DNA from: Novosphingobium subterraneum
GTDB taxonomy: Bacteria; Pseudomonadota; Alphaproteobacteria; Sphingomonadales; Sphingomonadaceae
DNA: 64,000 bases
Assembly: GCF_000807925.1 (NCBI RefSeq)
Contig: NZ_JRVC01000007.1
Coordinates: forward strand, 1-64,000
Direction: 5' to 3'
Within the stretch, counting starts at the first letter, position 1, and each line of letters starts with the position of its first letter. The position numbers and the translations under genes are program-made. Below the pieces are notes generated by a model, which saw only the letters and a list, made by a program, of their open reading frames with translations, did no database searches and was not told the DNA's origin. This document shows, piece by piece, positions 1 through 7,998 of the stretch.

Positions 1-695
1 ATCTCGGACAGGCTGACGCCCCAGGTCCGCTCCATGCCCGGCCGGCGGACGACAGAGAGCGATACCGGCGCATTGTTCTGGGTTTGCAGGAACACCTGCG
101 TTTCGCCTTCGCCGACAAGATTGCCGGGGACATGAAGGACCTCGCGCACGCCCTTGATCCGCGGCGGCGCGTCGGGCGAAAGCATTTCGGTGAGGATCGC
201 ACGCGTCCGCATCTCGGTTTCGCCCGACCACGGCAACTGTGCGCCGGCATCGACAAGGCTGATCTCTCCGGCGCGACCGGGCACGGTCCGTGCAAACAGC
301 AGCATGACCGCCTTCGAAAGCTTCGGCACTTTCCCCCGGGCATCGAGCGGAACATCGGCCAGATAGCGCACGGTCTCGCCCATGGCGGGGCCAGTCAGCA
401 CGGTCTGGGTGCGGGCTTCGATCAGCACGCGGGCCATTCCCAGGGCTACGCCGGGAGCCTGTTCGGGCTTGAGCCGCGATGCCTTGCGCACCTGCACGCG
501 CAGCACGGTCTCGGCAGCGTCGGCCAGCGAGGCAAGGTCGGCGTAGGTAAGAGAAGGCGCCGCCCCGGCGGTGACAGCGCCGTCATCACGCCGAATCGCT
601 GATTGCTGAGCGCTGGCCGAGGTGGCTGCGAATCCTGAAAAGAGCATTGCGAAGGCAGCGGCAGGGAGCGCAGCATTCGATACAAACCTAGGCAT
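1..695 (-). CDS. Exported hypothetical protein, 3' end beyond the window
   Basis: An open frame runs leftward from an ATG at 695-693 to the window edge without a stop, giving 231 visible residues. The N-terminus (MPRFVSNAALPAAAFAMLFS, ending near SASAQQ) looks like a Sec signal peptide with an Ala-X-Ala type cut, so the product is probably periplasmic. The rest is soluble and beta-rich in appearance, with no motif I recognise and no transmembrane segment. Codon use has the strong G/C third-position bias of the neighbours, which is the main support for it being a gene. It is divergent from tonB. Function unknown. Confidence 0.7.
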   Translation of the reverse strand, partial: MPRFVSNAALPAAAFAMLFSGFAATSASAQQSAIRRDDGAVTAGAAPSLTYADLASLADAAETVLRVQVRKASRLKPEQAPGVALGMARVLIEARTQTVLTGPAMGETVRYLADVPLDARGKVPKLSKAVMLLFARTVPGRAGEISLVDAGAQLPWSGETEMRTRAILTEMLSPDAPPRIKGVREVLHVPGNLVGEGETQVFLQTQNNAPVSLSVVRRPGMERTWGVSLSE

Positions 696-1028
696 AACAG
701 GGTCTCCGGCGGAATCCGCGCTTCGTTTCTGGCTGATTTCAGGCAGTGCAACCATGAATCACGAGTTAACGGATAAAGCATTTGCGCGCCTTTGGCTTCG
801 CCGTTAAAGATGCGCCGGTTCGGGCAATCCAAAACAAGCAGCCCGACGCTTGCCGCCGCCAAACCCCCTGGTTTGATGTCGGCGGACCGGGTTGCCGGCA
901 GGGTGGATTGAAATTTGCTGGATTGGCCTTCGGGCAGGACGGTGATCCTGTGCGCGGGCACCACCTTGGTCAGGGCCGTCATGCGCGTGCTCCGGGCCCG
1001 GGTGGGCGATCAGGAGTATTGGAGCTGA
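696..1028. other. Intergenic region between the divergent exported gene and tonB
   Basis: This 333-base gap must hold the promoters of the leftward gene at 695 and of tonB at 1029. Open frames crossing it on the minus strand have no family resemblance and I treat them as chance frames. An AT-richer patch lies near 750-785 around a GTTAAC sequence. I do not see a convincing Fur box or a clear -35/-10 pair. Confidence 0.4.
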
Positions 1029-1691
1029 ATGGCATACGCTGACCAACAGATGAGCGGTAACAAGATCACCGCGCTCATCGTCGTTGCGATTCTTCATGTC
1101 GCCGTTGGCTACGCGCTCGTTACGGGCCTGGCTCAAGAGGCGTTCAAGAAGGTCAAAGAGGTGACCTCGGCGGTCAACATCGAGGAAGAGAAGCCGCCGG
1201 AGGAGCCGCCGCCGCCGCCGCCTCCGAAGGAGAACACGCCGCCGCCGCCGATCGTCGCGCCTCCGCCGCCGATCAGCTTTAACGCGCCGGCGCCGCAGGT
1301 TCAGACGGTCAATGAAGCTCCTCCGATCCCGGCTCCGCCGGCGCCGGTTGCTCTTCCTGCACCGCCTGCCGCTCCGCCCCCGCCGCGCTTCCAGCCCAAG
1401 GGCGCTGCGCCAAAGGGCAATCCCGGCAACTGGGCGACGTCGAACGACTACCCCTCGCGTGCGCTTCGCGAAGAGCGTGAAGGCACCACGGGTTTCCGTG
1501 TCACGGTCGGTACCGACGGCAAGGTGACGGACTGCCAGATCACCAGATCTTCAGGCAGCCCGGATCTTGACGAGGCGACCTGCGCCAACGTCCGCCGCCG
1601 CGCGCGTTTCACGCCCGCGACCGACGGTGAAGGCCAGCCGACCACGGGCTCGTATTCGAACTCGATCCGCTGGGTCATCCCGAAGGATTGA
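1029..1691 (+). CDS. tonB: TonB-family energy transducer
   Basis: 220 residues. TonB links the proton-motive force harvested by ExbB/ExbD in the inner membrane to outer-membrane receptors. One membrane anchor spans about residues 12-33. A Pro/Glu then Pro/Ala-rich spacer (about 54-125) would cross the periplasm. The C-terminal domain (about 135-220) carries the family pattern YPSRALREEREGTTGF, then TDGKVTDC, then the LDEATC stretch; the two Cys may form a disulfide. The ATG at 1029 has GGAG just upstream; an in-frame ATG lies seven codons downstream. It is first in a four-gene operon with exbB and two exbD genes. High confidence in the family; its receptor partners are not in this window. Confidence 0.93.
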   Translation: MAYADQQMSGNKITALIVVAILHVAVGYALVTGLAQEAFKKVKEVTSAVNIEEEKPPEEPPPPPPPKENTPPPPIVAPPPPISFNAPAPQVQTVNEAPPIPAPPAPVALPAPPAAPPPPRFQPKGAAPKGNPGNWATSNDYPSRALREEREGTTGFRVTVGTDGKVTDCQITRSSGSPDLDEATCANVRRRARFTPATDGEGQPTTGSYSNSIRWVIPKD

Positions 1692-1772
1692 TCCGCACCG
1701 CGGAACTGACACGAGAGCCTGGTCCGACCGGCACTCACGCACTTTGATTTGAATTGAAGAGGAAGACTCGCA

Positions 1773-2528
1773 ATGTTCATCTACGCTCTTGCTGCCGCCG
1801 CTGGCGCCGCAGCGCCGCAGAAGTCCTTCGGCATCAAGGAAGCCCTGTTCCCGAACGGTCAGCCGAACTGGATCGGCATCGCCACCCTCGTGATCCTCGC
1901 GATCATGTCGTTCGGTTCGTTCTACATCCTGTTCACCAAGCTCATGGAGCAGAACAAGATCATCGGCCAGTACAAGAACATCGGCACGTTCTGGCGCGCT
2001 CCCTCGCTGCGTGAAGGCGCTGCGAAGCTCGAAAAGAACTCGGCATGGCGCCAGATCGTCGACGACGGCATCGCCGCCGAAGACCAGCACGGCAAGATGA
2101 CCGACGCCATGGAAGCCCATGACTGGCTGCACGGTTCGCTCGCCCGCTCGGAAGCGTTCGTGAACGCTCGCCTCGCCGGCGGCCTTCCGTTCCTCGCCAC
2201 CGTCGGTGCTACCGCTCCGTTCATCGGTCTGTTCGGTACCGTGGTCGGCATCTACAACGCGCTGATCAACATCGGCCTCGCCGGTTCGGCCTCGATCGAC
2301 AAGGTCGCAGGTCCGGTCGGTGAAGCTCTGATCATGACCGCGCTGGGTCTGCTCGTCGCCGTTCCGGCCGTGCTTGCCTACAACTGGTTGCAGGCTCGCA
2401 ACAAGAAGATCGCAGAGCTGCTCTCGGGCTTCTCGACCGACATCCTGGCGAACATCAACTCGAAGGGCGCTGTGAAGCCTGCTCTTCCGGCTGCTCCGGC
2501 CACCCCGGCCGCTCCGGTCAAGAAGTAA
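1773..2528 (+). CDS. exbB: ExbB/TolQ-type proton channel subunit
   Basis: 251 residues, MotA/TolQ/ExbB family. ExbB forms the inner-membrane pore complex with ExbD and drives TonB. Three hydrophobic segments are visible: about 35-57, about 145-170 (with the family-typical GATAPFIGLFGTVVGI) and about 185-208. The cytoplasmic loop lies between the first two. The C-terminus is an Ala/Pro-rich tail ending in PVKK. The ATG at 1773 follows a good GAAGAGGAAG ribosome site. It lies 81 bases after tonB. The short Ala-rich N-terminus is not a clear cleavable signal. Two exbD genes follow, so ExbB is probably shared by both. Confidence 0.94.
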   Translation: MFIYALAAAAGAAAPQKSFGIKEALFPNGQPNWIGIATLVILAIMSFGSFYILFTKLMEQNKIIGQYKNIGTFWRAPSLREGAAKLEKNSAWRQIVDDGIAAEDQHGKMTDAMEAHDWLHGSLARSEAFVNARLAGGLPFLATVGATAPFIGLFGTVVGIYNALINIGLAGSASIDKVAGPVGEALIMTALGLLVAVPAVLAYNWLQARNKKIAELLSGFSTDILANINSKGAVKPALPAAPATPAAPVKK

Positions 2529-2648
2529 GCAAAGAACCGGGCCGGCGGCATGTCCCCGGCCCCTTTCCGGAACGCGGGTCCCAGGCCGGAGTCTTTCTCC
2601 GGATCGCTCCGGCCCCTCTCGCGGCTCAAAACGGATAGGATGTAACCC

Positions 2649-3176
2649 ATGGCAATGTCTGTAGGCGGCGCTGGCGGAGAAGAACGCCCGATGTCGGACA
2701 TCAACACCACGCCGCTCGTGGACGTGATGCTGGTGCTGCTGATCATCTTCCTCATCGCGGTGCCCGTCGCGATCCAGTCGATCGAGAAGCTCAAAGTCCC
2801 CGTGCTTGTCAGCGAGGAATCGCAGGACAAGGTCGAGAACCTGATGCTGTCGGTCGTCTCGACGGACGCCGCAGGCCGTAGCCCGAAGGAACCCGGTTAC
2901 GAGGGTTCTTCGCGCACCGGCCAGTGCCGCGTCTATTTCAACAACATCACCCCGGTGGACAACCAGGAGCTGTACCAGCAGGCTTTCAATCGCCTCGATG
3001 CGATCGTGAAGCGTGAAGGCGGCGCCGCCAACATGGACCCCGAGAAGATCCCCGAAGTGCATATCCGTGGCGACGTGAACGTGCCGTGGAAGTGCATCGC
3101 AGGGGCCATCTACAACGTCCAGTCCGCTGGCTATCCCAAAGTCGGCTTCATCTCGACGCCGGTCGATCCGGGCTAA
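2649..3176 (+). CDS. exbD: ExbD-type biopolymer transport protein (first copy)
   Basis: 175 residues, ExbD/TolR family. The N-terminus holds the signature MSDINTTPLVDVMLVLL, with the proton-pathway Asp at residue 25 inside the single membrane helix (about 23-45). The rest is periplasmic. Compared with the second copy it carries about 30 extra residues, with a Gly/Ser/Arg-containing insertion near residues 75-95 and two Cys. It begins 120 bases after exbB with no obvious terminator between. Having two divergent exbD genes behind one exbB suggests a heteromeric ExbD dimer or receptor-specific use; that is inference. Confidence 0.94.
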   Translation: MAMSVGGAGGEERPMSDINTTPLVDVMLVLLIIFLIAVPVAIQSIEKLKVPVLVSEESQDKVENLMLSVVSTDAAGRSPKEPGYEGSSRTGQCRVYFNNITPVDNQELYQQAFNRLDAIVKREGGAANMDPEKIPEVHIRGDVNVPWKCIAGAIYNVQSAGYPKVGFISTPVDPG

Positions 3177-3221
3177 GCCCGGACCCTCGACAGGTCCAGA
3201 GAGCGAACAGGAGTACCAACC

Positions 3222-3662
3222 ATGGCAATGAGCGGCGGCAAGGATGATGGCTCGCCGATGATGGAAATGAACACGACGCCGTTGATCGACGTCATGCTCG
3301 TTCTCCTCATCATGTTCATCATCACCATCCCGGTGGCCACGCATGCGGTGAACATCGACCTCCCGCAGCCGACGAACATCCCCAACAACGTCACGATCGA
3401 TCCGATCAAGAACAAGCTGGTGCTGACCGCGACCAACCAGATCCTCTGGAATGGTGCTTCGGTAAGCGAAGGCCAGCTGGTCTCGATCATCGCCTCGACG
3501 AAGGGGATCAACCCCGAGCCGGAACTGCAGTTCCAGCCCGAGGAATTCGCCAGCTACGAGATCGCGAACCGGCTGATGAAGATCATCACGGACGCCAAGG
3601 TCACGAAGTTCGGCTTCGTCGGCAACGAGAACTTCGCCACTTTCGAAAAGGGTCCGAACTAA
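3222..3662 (+). CDS. exbD: ExbD-type biopolymer transport protein (second copy)
   Basis: 146 residues, ExbD/TolR family. It starts with MAMSGGKDDG and carries the same MNTTPLIDVMLVLL signature, with the membrane Asp at residue 23. The periplasmic domain ends with the usual TKFGFVGNENFA-type strand. The start is ATG with GAACAGGAG upstream. It is the last gene of the tonB operon and is followed within 30 bases by a strong intrinsic terminator. Only the N-terminal helix and scattered C-terminal positions resemble the first copy, so this is an old duplication, not a recent one. Confidence 0.94.
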   Translation: MAMSGGKDDGSPMMEMNTTPLIDVMLVLLIMFIITIPVATHAVNIDLPQPTNIPNNVTIDPIKNKLVLTATNQILWNGASVSEGQLVSIIASTKGINPEPELQFQPEEFASYEIANRLMKIITDAKVTKFGFVGNENFATFEKGPN

Positions 3663-3690
3663 GGACTTAGCCCGAGGGCTGAAGACAAGA

Positions 3691-3720
3691 GGGAGCGGTG
3701 CGAACCGCTCCCTTTTTTGT
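3691..3720 (+). terminator. Rho-independent terminator of the tonB-exbBDD operon
   Basis: A perfect 9-base stem (GGGAGCGGT at 3691-3699 with ACCGCTCCC at 3704-3712) closes a GCGA loop and is followed directly by TTTTTTG. It lies 28 bases after the second exbD stop, so it should end the operon transcript. Confidence 0.92.
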
Positions 3721-3798
3721 TGTGGCAAAGCTTCTGCACCCACGCCTGCTTGGGAAGGGTGTTTCGAGCGGAGGCGCGGAGAAGGTTACGCGCTTGTA

Positions 3799-4046
3799 TC
3801 TCGCAAAGGCACAGAGGGAGCAGAGATCGCAGAGAAGAAAGAGGTATCTGACCCAACGACGCAAAGACGCGAAGATGGCGCGCCATGTGGCAAAGCCGCC
3901 TCACAATGCTGGCATTTCGTGCGATCGGCACTGAAGGCCTGCGGCGCGCGCAATCCCTTTGCGTCTTCCCGTCTTTATGCATGACAGCCCGGGCGCAAGC
4001 CGTACTCTTTTCCGCGATCTCTGCTCGCTCCGCGCCTCTGCGAGAA
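3799..4046. repeat. Inverted pair of purine-rich intergenic repeat units
   Basis: The plus strand at about 3799-3838 and the minus strand at about 4046-4012 share a 35-40 base sequence of the form TCTCGCA(A/G)AGGC(A/G)C(A/G)GAG followed by GAGCAGAGATCGC, with several substitutions. A second shared block (GACGCAAAGACG-like at 3859-3872; reverse complement of GACGGGAAGACGCAAAG at 3957-3973) keeps the same relative orientation. Such sequences recur in intergenic DNA of many proteobacteria and are often mis-annotated as small proteins rich in Arg/Glu. The unit has no obvious coding or mobility function. Confidence 0.6.
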
Positions 4047-4580
4047 ACCCTTCTTCTCTCCAACAAAGAGCATCATCCGCTGGCGAATGCGGACCGGTGA
4101 CGCCGGTGGGAAGCTTGCAGATCGCGCGACCGGTGCGGTGCCGTTTGGCACGCAAAGGATGGGGCGCGGGACCGGTTGCGAGTGGCCGGGGGGCGGTTCC
4201 GGGCCCCTGGTCGGCTCAGCCTGAGGGCGGACATATGTGAAAGGACGAAGCTTTGGCAGCGGCTCGCGTACTGCCTTGGCTTCTGGCAAGCGGCTGCGTG
4301 AAAAGAACCTGTCGTTTGTGCTGACACTGTCGCACAATCATGGCGGGTTCCGCATCCGCAGCGTCGCTCAGGGTTCGGCGCCGTGCTATCAGCCCTGGGT
4401 TGTCCTGTCTGTCCTTGGGTAACGGCAGGGATCGCCCGGTGGGTCTGGGCTTAACGCCCCTCGTTGAACCCGCAGCGCACCTGCCGCACCGATCGCGCCG
4501 AAAGCGTCCGCACGCAGCGTCAGCTTCCGAAGGGAGAGGAGCGGGTTGGCCTTGTGCCCTCTCCTGACCTGTGGGCGGAG

Positions 4581-4609
4581 CGTATAACCTATATGGTTCT
4601 TTTTGTCAA
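4581..4609 (-). promoter_or_regulatory. Strong sigma-70-type promoter facing a gene-free stretch
   Basis: Read on the minus strand, 4609-4604 is a perfect TTGACA, followed by a 17-base spacer and TATACG at 4586-4581. Transcription would start near 4574 and run left into 800 bases without a credible gene, then antisense into exbD. This may serve an uncharacterised RNA; the expected first structure is the GGAGAGG/CCTCTCC hairpin. I cannot see a clear minus-strand terminator to fix the 3' end. Confidence 0.5.
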
Positions 4610-4632
4610 GTTGTTCCAGCACCACCCTTCAT

Positions 4633-4725
4633 CGTCATCCCGGGCTTAACCCGGGATCCCGCTTCCTTATTGTGAGCGGTGAGACTGAAGAAAAGCCTAG
4701 CCCCGGATCAAGTCCGGGACGACGG
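4633..4725. repeat. Pair of REP-like palindromic units (CCCGGG family)
   Basis: Unit one (from 4633, plus) reads CGTCATCCCGGG, then CTTAA, then CCCGGGATCCCGCTTC. Unit two (ending at 4725, minus) is a diverged copy, CGTCGTCCCGGA, then CTTGA, then TCCGGGGC. The two face each other by their GCTTC ends. The same family is present at 22059-22150 in the opposite arrangement. These are short imperfect palindromes in intergenic space, as with REP elements; no transposase gene is nearby. Confidence 0.65.
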
Positions 4726-4771
4726 TAGAGACTGGAAACTCCGGGGGGGCAGCCCGTTCACGGACACGAAA

Positions 4772-5119
4772 TCAGGCTAATGCCGAGGTCCACTCCGCCT
4801 CGTTGAAACCGACCAGCAAGCCGCCCGGATGCTCGACGATTGGGCGCTTGATGACCGAGGTGTTTTCGGCGAGCACGGCGGGGGCGTCGTCTCCGGCAAG
4901 GGTGGCTTTCTGGGCCTCGTCGAGCTTGCGGTATGTCGTGCCGGCCTTGTTCACCACCTTGTCGAGTCCGGCGGCGGAGATCCATTGGGCGATCCGGGCG
5001 GGGTCGGCACCCTGCTTCTTGTAGTCATGGAAGGTGTAGGCGATGCCCTGCTTGTCGAGCCAGACCCGCGCCTTCTTGACCGTGTCGCAGTTGGGGATGC
5101 CGTAGACGGTGATGCTCAT
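4772..5119 (-). CDS. ArsC/Spx-fold reductase-like protein (YffB type)
   Basis: 115 residues, thioredoxin-fold ArsC family. The N-terminal motif YGIPNCDTVKKA holds a Cys at residue 11 in the place of the catalytic Cys of arsenate reductases. RPIVEH near residue 90 corresponds to the conserved Arg-Pro loop, followed by GFNEAEW. The length and these motifs match the YffB/YusI branch, whose substrate is uncertain, better than plasmid-type ArsC (about 140 residues). The ATG at 5119 overlaps the stop of the upstream gene (ATGA), implying translational coupling. No arsenic genes are near, so I do not call it an arsenic resistance gene. Confidence 0.85.
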   Translation of the reverse strand: MSITVYGIPNCDTVKKARVWLDKQGIAYTFHDYKKQGADPARIAQWISAAGLDKVVNKAGTTYRKLDEAQKATLAGDDAPAVLAENTSVIKRPIVEHPGGLLVGFNEAEWTSALA

Positions 5120-5427
5120 GAGTCCTGCCTGTTGAAGCGGTGCACGCGCGTCGGCGTGCCCGCGAAAAGGGTATAGCTCTCGTAGTATTCGGTCCGGCCT
5201 CTTGCCTGCATTTCGGCGTGGCTGGCAACGCGGCGCCATGCCAGTGCCGATGCCTCATCCTCCCATTCAGACAGGGCAATGACCTCGCCGTCGTCGGCAG
5301 TATAGCTCTTGAAGGCGAGGTAACCGGGTTGCTGCACGGCGAGCTCTTCCATCGCCTGGGCATCGGCAGAGTAGGCGGCGGCATCGATATCGGCGCGCTT
5401 GCGGTTGCGGAAGACGACGAGGAACAT
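5116..5427 (-). CDS. Antibiotic biosynthesis monooxygenase (ABM) domain protein
   Basis: 103 residues, a single ABM/dimeric alpha-beta barrel domain. It has the N-terminal MFLVVFRNR strand, a central [11 protein letters not shown] segment, the [17 protein letters not shown] segment typical of the family, and a C-terminal YYESYTLF stretch. Members include small monooxygenases and haem-degrading enzymes, but many have no known substrate. The start ATG at 5427 is chosen because it begins the first beta strand; longer frames run antisense through aroC. Stop and start overlap with the ArsC-like gene downstream, so the two form a two-gene unit divergent from aroC. Confidence 0.85.
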   Translation of the reverse strand: MFLVVFRNRKRADIDAAAYSADAQAMEELAVQQPGYLAFKSYTADDGEVIALSEWEDEASALAWRRVASHAEMQARGRTEYYESYTLFAGTPTRVHRFNRQDS

Positions 5428-5502
5428 GGGGCAAGCGATAGCGCGATGGCCCGCGCGCCGAAAGGTGGACTTTTCCGCGCATCTGCGACAAAGCGCCATC
5501 CC

Positions 5503-6585
5503 ATGAGCCTGAACAGCTTCGGTCACCTCTTCCGTTTCACCACCTGGGGCGAAAGCCACGGGCCCGCGATTGGCGCGGTGGTCGACGGCTGCCCTCCCGG
5601 CCTTGCCATCAGCGAGGCGCAGATCCAGCCGTTCCTCGACGCGCGCCGCCCCGGCCAGTCGCGCTTTACCACGCAGCGGCAGGAGCCGGACCAGGTGCGC
5701 ATCCTCTCGGGCGTGTTCGAGGGCCCAGATGGTGTCAGACGCACGACGGGAACGCCGATCAGCCTGATGATCGAGAACGTGGACCAGCGTTCGAAGGACT
5801 ATGGCGACGTGGCCAAGGCCTATCGCCCCGGTCATGCCGACTATGCCTATGATGCCAAGTACGGTTTCCGCGACTATCGCGGCGGCGGGCGCTCGTCGGC
5901 GCGCGAGACGGCTTCGCGCGTGGCCGCTGGCGCCGTGGCGCGTCTGGTCATCCCCGAAGTCCAGATCCTTGCCTGGGTGAGCGAAATCGGTGGCGACCGC
6001 ATCGACATGGATCACTTCGATGCCGACGAGATCGGCCGCAACCCTTTCTTCTGCCCGGATTCGTGGGCGGCGGCGCGCTGGGAAAAGCTGGTCGACGAGG
6101 CGCGCAAATCGGGCTCGTCGCTGGGTGCGGTGGTGGAATGCGCGGCGACGGGGGTTCCGGCCGGCTGGGGCGCACCGCTCTATGCCAAGCTCGATGCCGA
6201 ACTCGCCCACGCGATGATGGGCATCAATGCGGTCAAGGGCGTGGAGATCGGCGACGGCTTCGCGGCGGCGCGCAATACCGGCGAAGGCAACGCCGATCCG
6301 ATGCGGCCGGGTTCCGGGGCGCCTGAATTCCTGGCGAACCACGCGGGCGGCATTGCCGGCGGCATTTCGACCGGGCAGCCGGTGACGGTGCGCGTGGCGT
6401 TCAAGCCGACGTCCTCGATCCTCACGCCGATGCCGACGATCACGCGAGAGGGTGAGGCGACCGAGCTGTTCACCAAGGGCCGTCATGACCCATGCGTGGG
6501 CATTCGCGGGGTTCCGGTGGTTGAGGCGATGATGGCGCTGGTGCTGGCGGACCAGAAGCTGCTGCACCGGGGGCAAGTCGGCTAA
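5503..6585 (+). CDS. aroC: Chorismate synthase
   Basis: 360 residues. It converts 5-enolpyruvylshikimate-3-phosphate to chorismate in the last shared step of aromatic amino acid synthesis, using reduced FMN. Family signatures are clear: [17 protein letters not shown] at about residues 13-29, the [15 protein letters not shown] block near 107, [19 protein letters not shown] near 128, and the C-terminal [17 protein letters not shown]. Length matches the family. The ATG at 5503 gives the standard [10 protein letters not shown] start; an upstream in-frame extension crosses the divergent ABM gene and is rejected. It stands alone. Confidence 0.97.
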   Translation: MSLNSFGHLFRFTTWGESHGPAIGAVVDGCPPGLAISEAQIQPFLDARRPGQSRFTTQRQEPDQVRILSGVFEGPDGVRRTTGTPISLMIENVDQRSKDYGDVAKAYRPGHADYAYDAKYGFRDYRGGGRSSARETASRVAAGAVARLVIPEVQILAWVSEIGGDRIDMDHFDADEIGRNPFFCPDSWAAARWEKLVDEARKSGSSLGAVVECAATGVPAGWGAPLYAKLDAELAHAMMGINAVKGVEIGDGFAAARNTGEGNADPMRPGSGAPEFLANHAGGIAGGISTGQPVTVRVAFKPTSSILTPMPTITREGEATELFTKGRHDPCVGIRGVPVVEAMMALVLADQKLLHRGQVG

Positions 6586-6675
6586 AAGCGGCTGCTGTTA
6601 AAAGATCGGCGGCGGTTGAGCCGCTGGTGAAAGGTCGTTAGTCTCCTCTGCAACAAAATTGCGGGAGCACGTTTC

Positions 6676-7995
6676 TTGGCCAAGCGCCTTACCCTCTACA
6701 TCGTGATCGGCATGGTGCTCGGCATCCTCGTCGGTTACGTGCTCAACACCAGCTATCCCAAGGGCGACGAAACGCTGGCGCAGATCGCCGATACGCTGAA
6801 GCTGCTGCCTGACATCTTCCTGCACCTGATCAAGATGATCATCGCGCCCCTGATTCTGGCGACGCTGGTGACGGGCATCGCCGGGATGGGCGACAGCGCG
6901 GCGCTGGGCCGGATCGGCGGGCGGGCGCTGGCATGGTTCATCACCGCCAGCCTGATCTCGATCGGTCTCGGCCTCTTGCTGGTGAACCTTTTCAAGCCAG
7001 GGGTGGGGCTGGAATTCACGGCCGCCGGGCCAGTGGGCGATCTGGCGACGGCGGACTTCACCTTGCGCCACTTCGTGCTCGAGATTTTCCCGACCAGTGC
7101 CCTCGACGCGATGGCCAAGAACAACGTGCTGCAGATCCTCGTGTTCTCGCTGTTCGCGGGCGTGGCGCTGTCGGCCATCGGCGAGACTGGGGCGCCGATC
7201 GTGCGCGGCTGCGAGGCGCTGGCGCATCTCATGCTGCAGATCACCGACTATGTCATGCGCATGGCGCCGCTTGCCGTGTTCGGGGCGCTGGCTTCGGTGA
7301 TCGCGACCAAGGGGCTCGGCATCGTCGTGACCTATGGCGTGTTCGTCTCGGAGTTCTACTTCGGGCTGCTGCTGCTGTGGATCATCCTGCTGACGCTGGG
7401 CGGGATCTTCCTCAAGGGCCGCATCTTCCTTCTGGCGCGTTACATTCGCGAGCCGCTGCTGCTGGCGTTTTCGACCGCGAGTTCCGAATCAGCGCTGCCC
7501 AAGCTGTTCGAACAACTCGACCGCTTCGGCGTGCCGCGCCGCATTTCAGGGTTCGTGCTGCCGCTGGGCTACAGCTTCAACCTCGACGGTTCGATGATGT
7601 ACACCAGCTTTGCGACGATGTTCATCGCGCAGGCCTATGGCATCGAGCTTTCCATCGGGCAGCAGATCGCCATGCTGCTGACGCTGATGGTGACCTCGAA
7701 GGGCATTGCCGGGGTGCCGCGCGCAAGCCTCGTGGTGATTGCCGCCACGCTGACGCAATTCGGGCTGCCGCTCGAGGGCATCGCCCTGCTGCTCGGCGTC
7801 GATACCTTCCTGGACATGGGGCGCACCGCCACCAACGTCGTCGGCAATGCAGTGGCGACCTCGGTCATCACCAAGTGGGAAGGCATGTTGCAGCCCCCGC
7901 TGGCCCCCGATGCCGAGCCACCGCACGCACCTGCCCATACCGTGGCCGATGGTCGGGCAGGGCTTAACCTCGACCCGGTCAACTACGAGAAGTAG
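6676..7995 (+). CDS. Dicarboxylate/amino acid:cation symporter (DAACS family)
   Basis: 439 residues, eight or more hydrophobic segments, glutamate transporter (GltP/DctA) fold. The serine-rich hairpin FSTASSESALPKL and the later LPLGYSFNLDGSMMYTS and MVTSKGIAGVPRASLVV segments are those that bind substrate and sodium or protons in this family. It should import C4-dicarboxylates or acidic amino acids; the sequence alone does not choose. The start is TTG at 6676, preceded by GGGAG; there is no earlier suitable ATG. The gene ends 3 bases before the convergent lipoprotein gene. Confidence 0.93.
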   Translation: MAKRLTLYIVIGMVLGILVGYVLNTSYPKGDETLAQIADTLKLLPDIFLHLIKMIIAPLILATLVTGIAGMGDSAALGRIGGRALAWFITASLISIGLGLLLVNLFKPGVGLEFTAAGPVGDLATADFTLRHFVLEIFPTSALDAMAKNNVLQILVFSLFAGVALSAIGETGAPIVRGCEALAHLMLQITDYVMRMAPLAVFGALASVIATKGLGIVVTYGVFVSEFYFGLLLLWIILLTLGGIFLKGRIFLLARYIREPLLLAFSTASSESALPKLFEQLDRFGVPRRISGFVLPLGYSFNLDGSMMYTSFATMFIAQAYGIELSIGQQIAMLLTLMVTSKGIAGVPRASLVVIAATLTQFGLPLEGIALLLGVDTFLDMGRTATNVVGNAVATSVITKWEGMLQPPLAPDAEPPHAPAHTVADGRAGLNLDPVNYEK

Positions 7996-7998
7996 GCC

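Larger units (their letters stand above)
3721..4771. other. Gene-poor region of about 1 kb
   Basis: No frame in this stretch looks like a protein: the short frames on both strands are Arg/Ser-rich and conflict with each other. What it holds: an inverted pair of purine-rich dispersed repeats (3799-4046), a leftward promoter-like sequence with no gene after it (4581-4609), a 7-base hairpin (GGAGAGG/CCTCTCC, near 4535-4565) just downstream of that promoter, and a pair of CCCGGG-type palindromic units (4633-4725) close to the end of the arsC-like gene. I found no tRNA, RNase P, SRP RNA or tmRNA signature. Confidence 0.55.

Noticed and set aside
446..982. 178-codon minus-strand frame before tonB
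   Set aside because: It runs out of frame through the exported-protein gene and has no family resemblance.
1551..3743. 730-codon open frame on the minus strand
   Set aside because: It is antisense to the whole tonB-exbB-exbD-exbD operon, has a His/Arg/Asp-rich composition and no domain; a GC-rich shadow frame.
3659..4337. Overlapping small minus-strand frames rich in Arg and Glu
   Set aside because: They come from the dispersed purine-rich repeats; similar sequences elsewhere are mis-annotated as proteins.
4389..4580. Possible RNase P, 6S, SRP or tmRNA gene behind the strong promoter
   Set aside because: I looked for the conserved cores of these RNAs (for example the GGAAGGAAGCAGCC loop of SRP RNA and the GAAAGTCCGGGC of RNase P) and did not find them.
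4772..5119. Arsenate reductase of an arsenic resistance operon
   Set aside because: Length and motifs fit the YffB branch, and no arsR, arsB or acr3 gene is nearby.
5428..6576. Long N-terminal extension of the ABM-domain protein
   Set aside because: Antisense to aroC; the ABM fold starts at the ATG at 5427.
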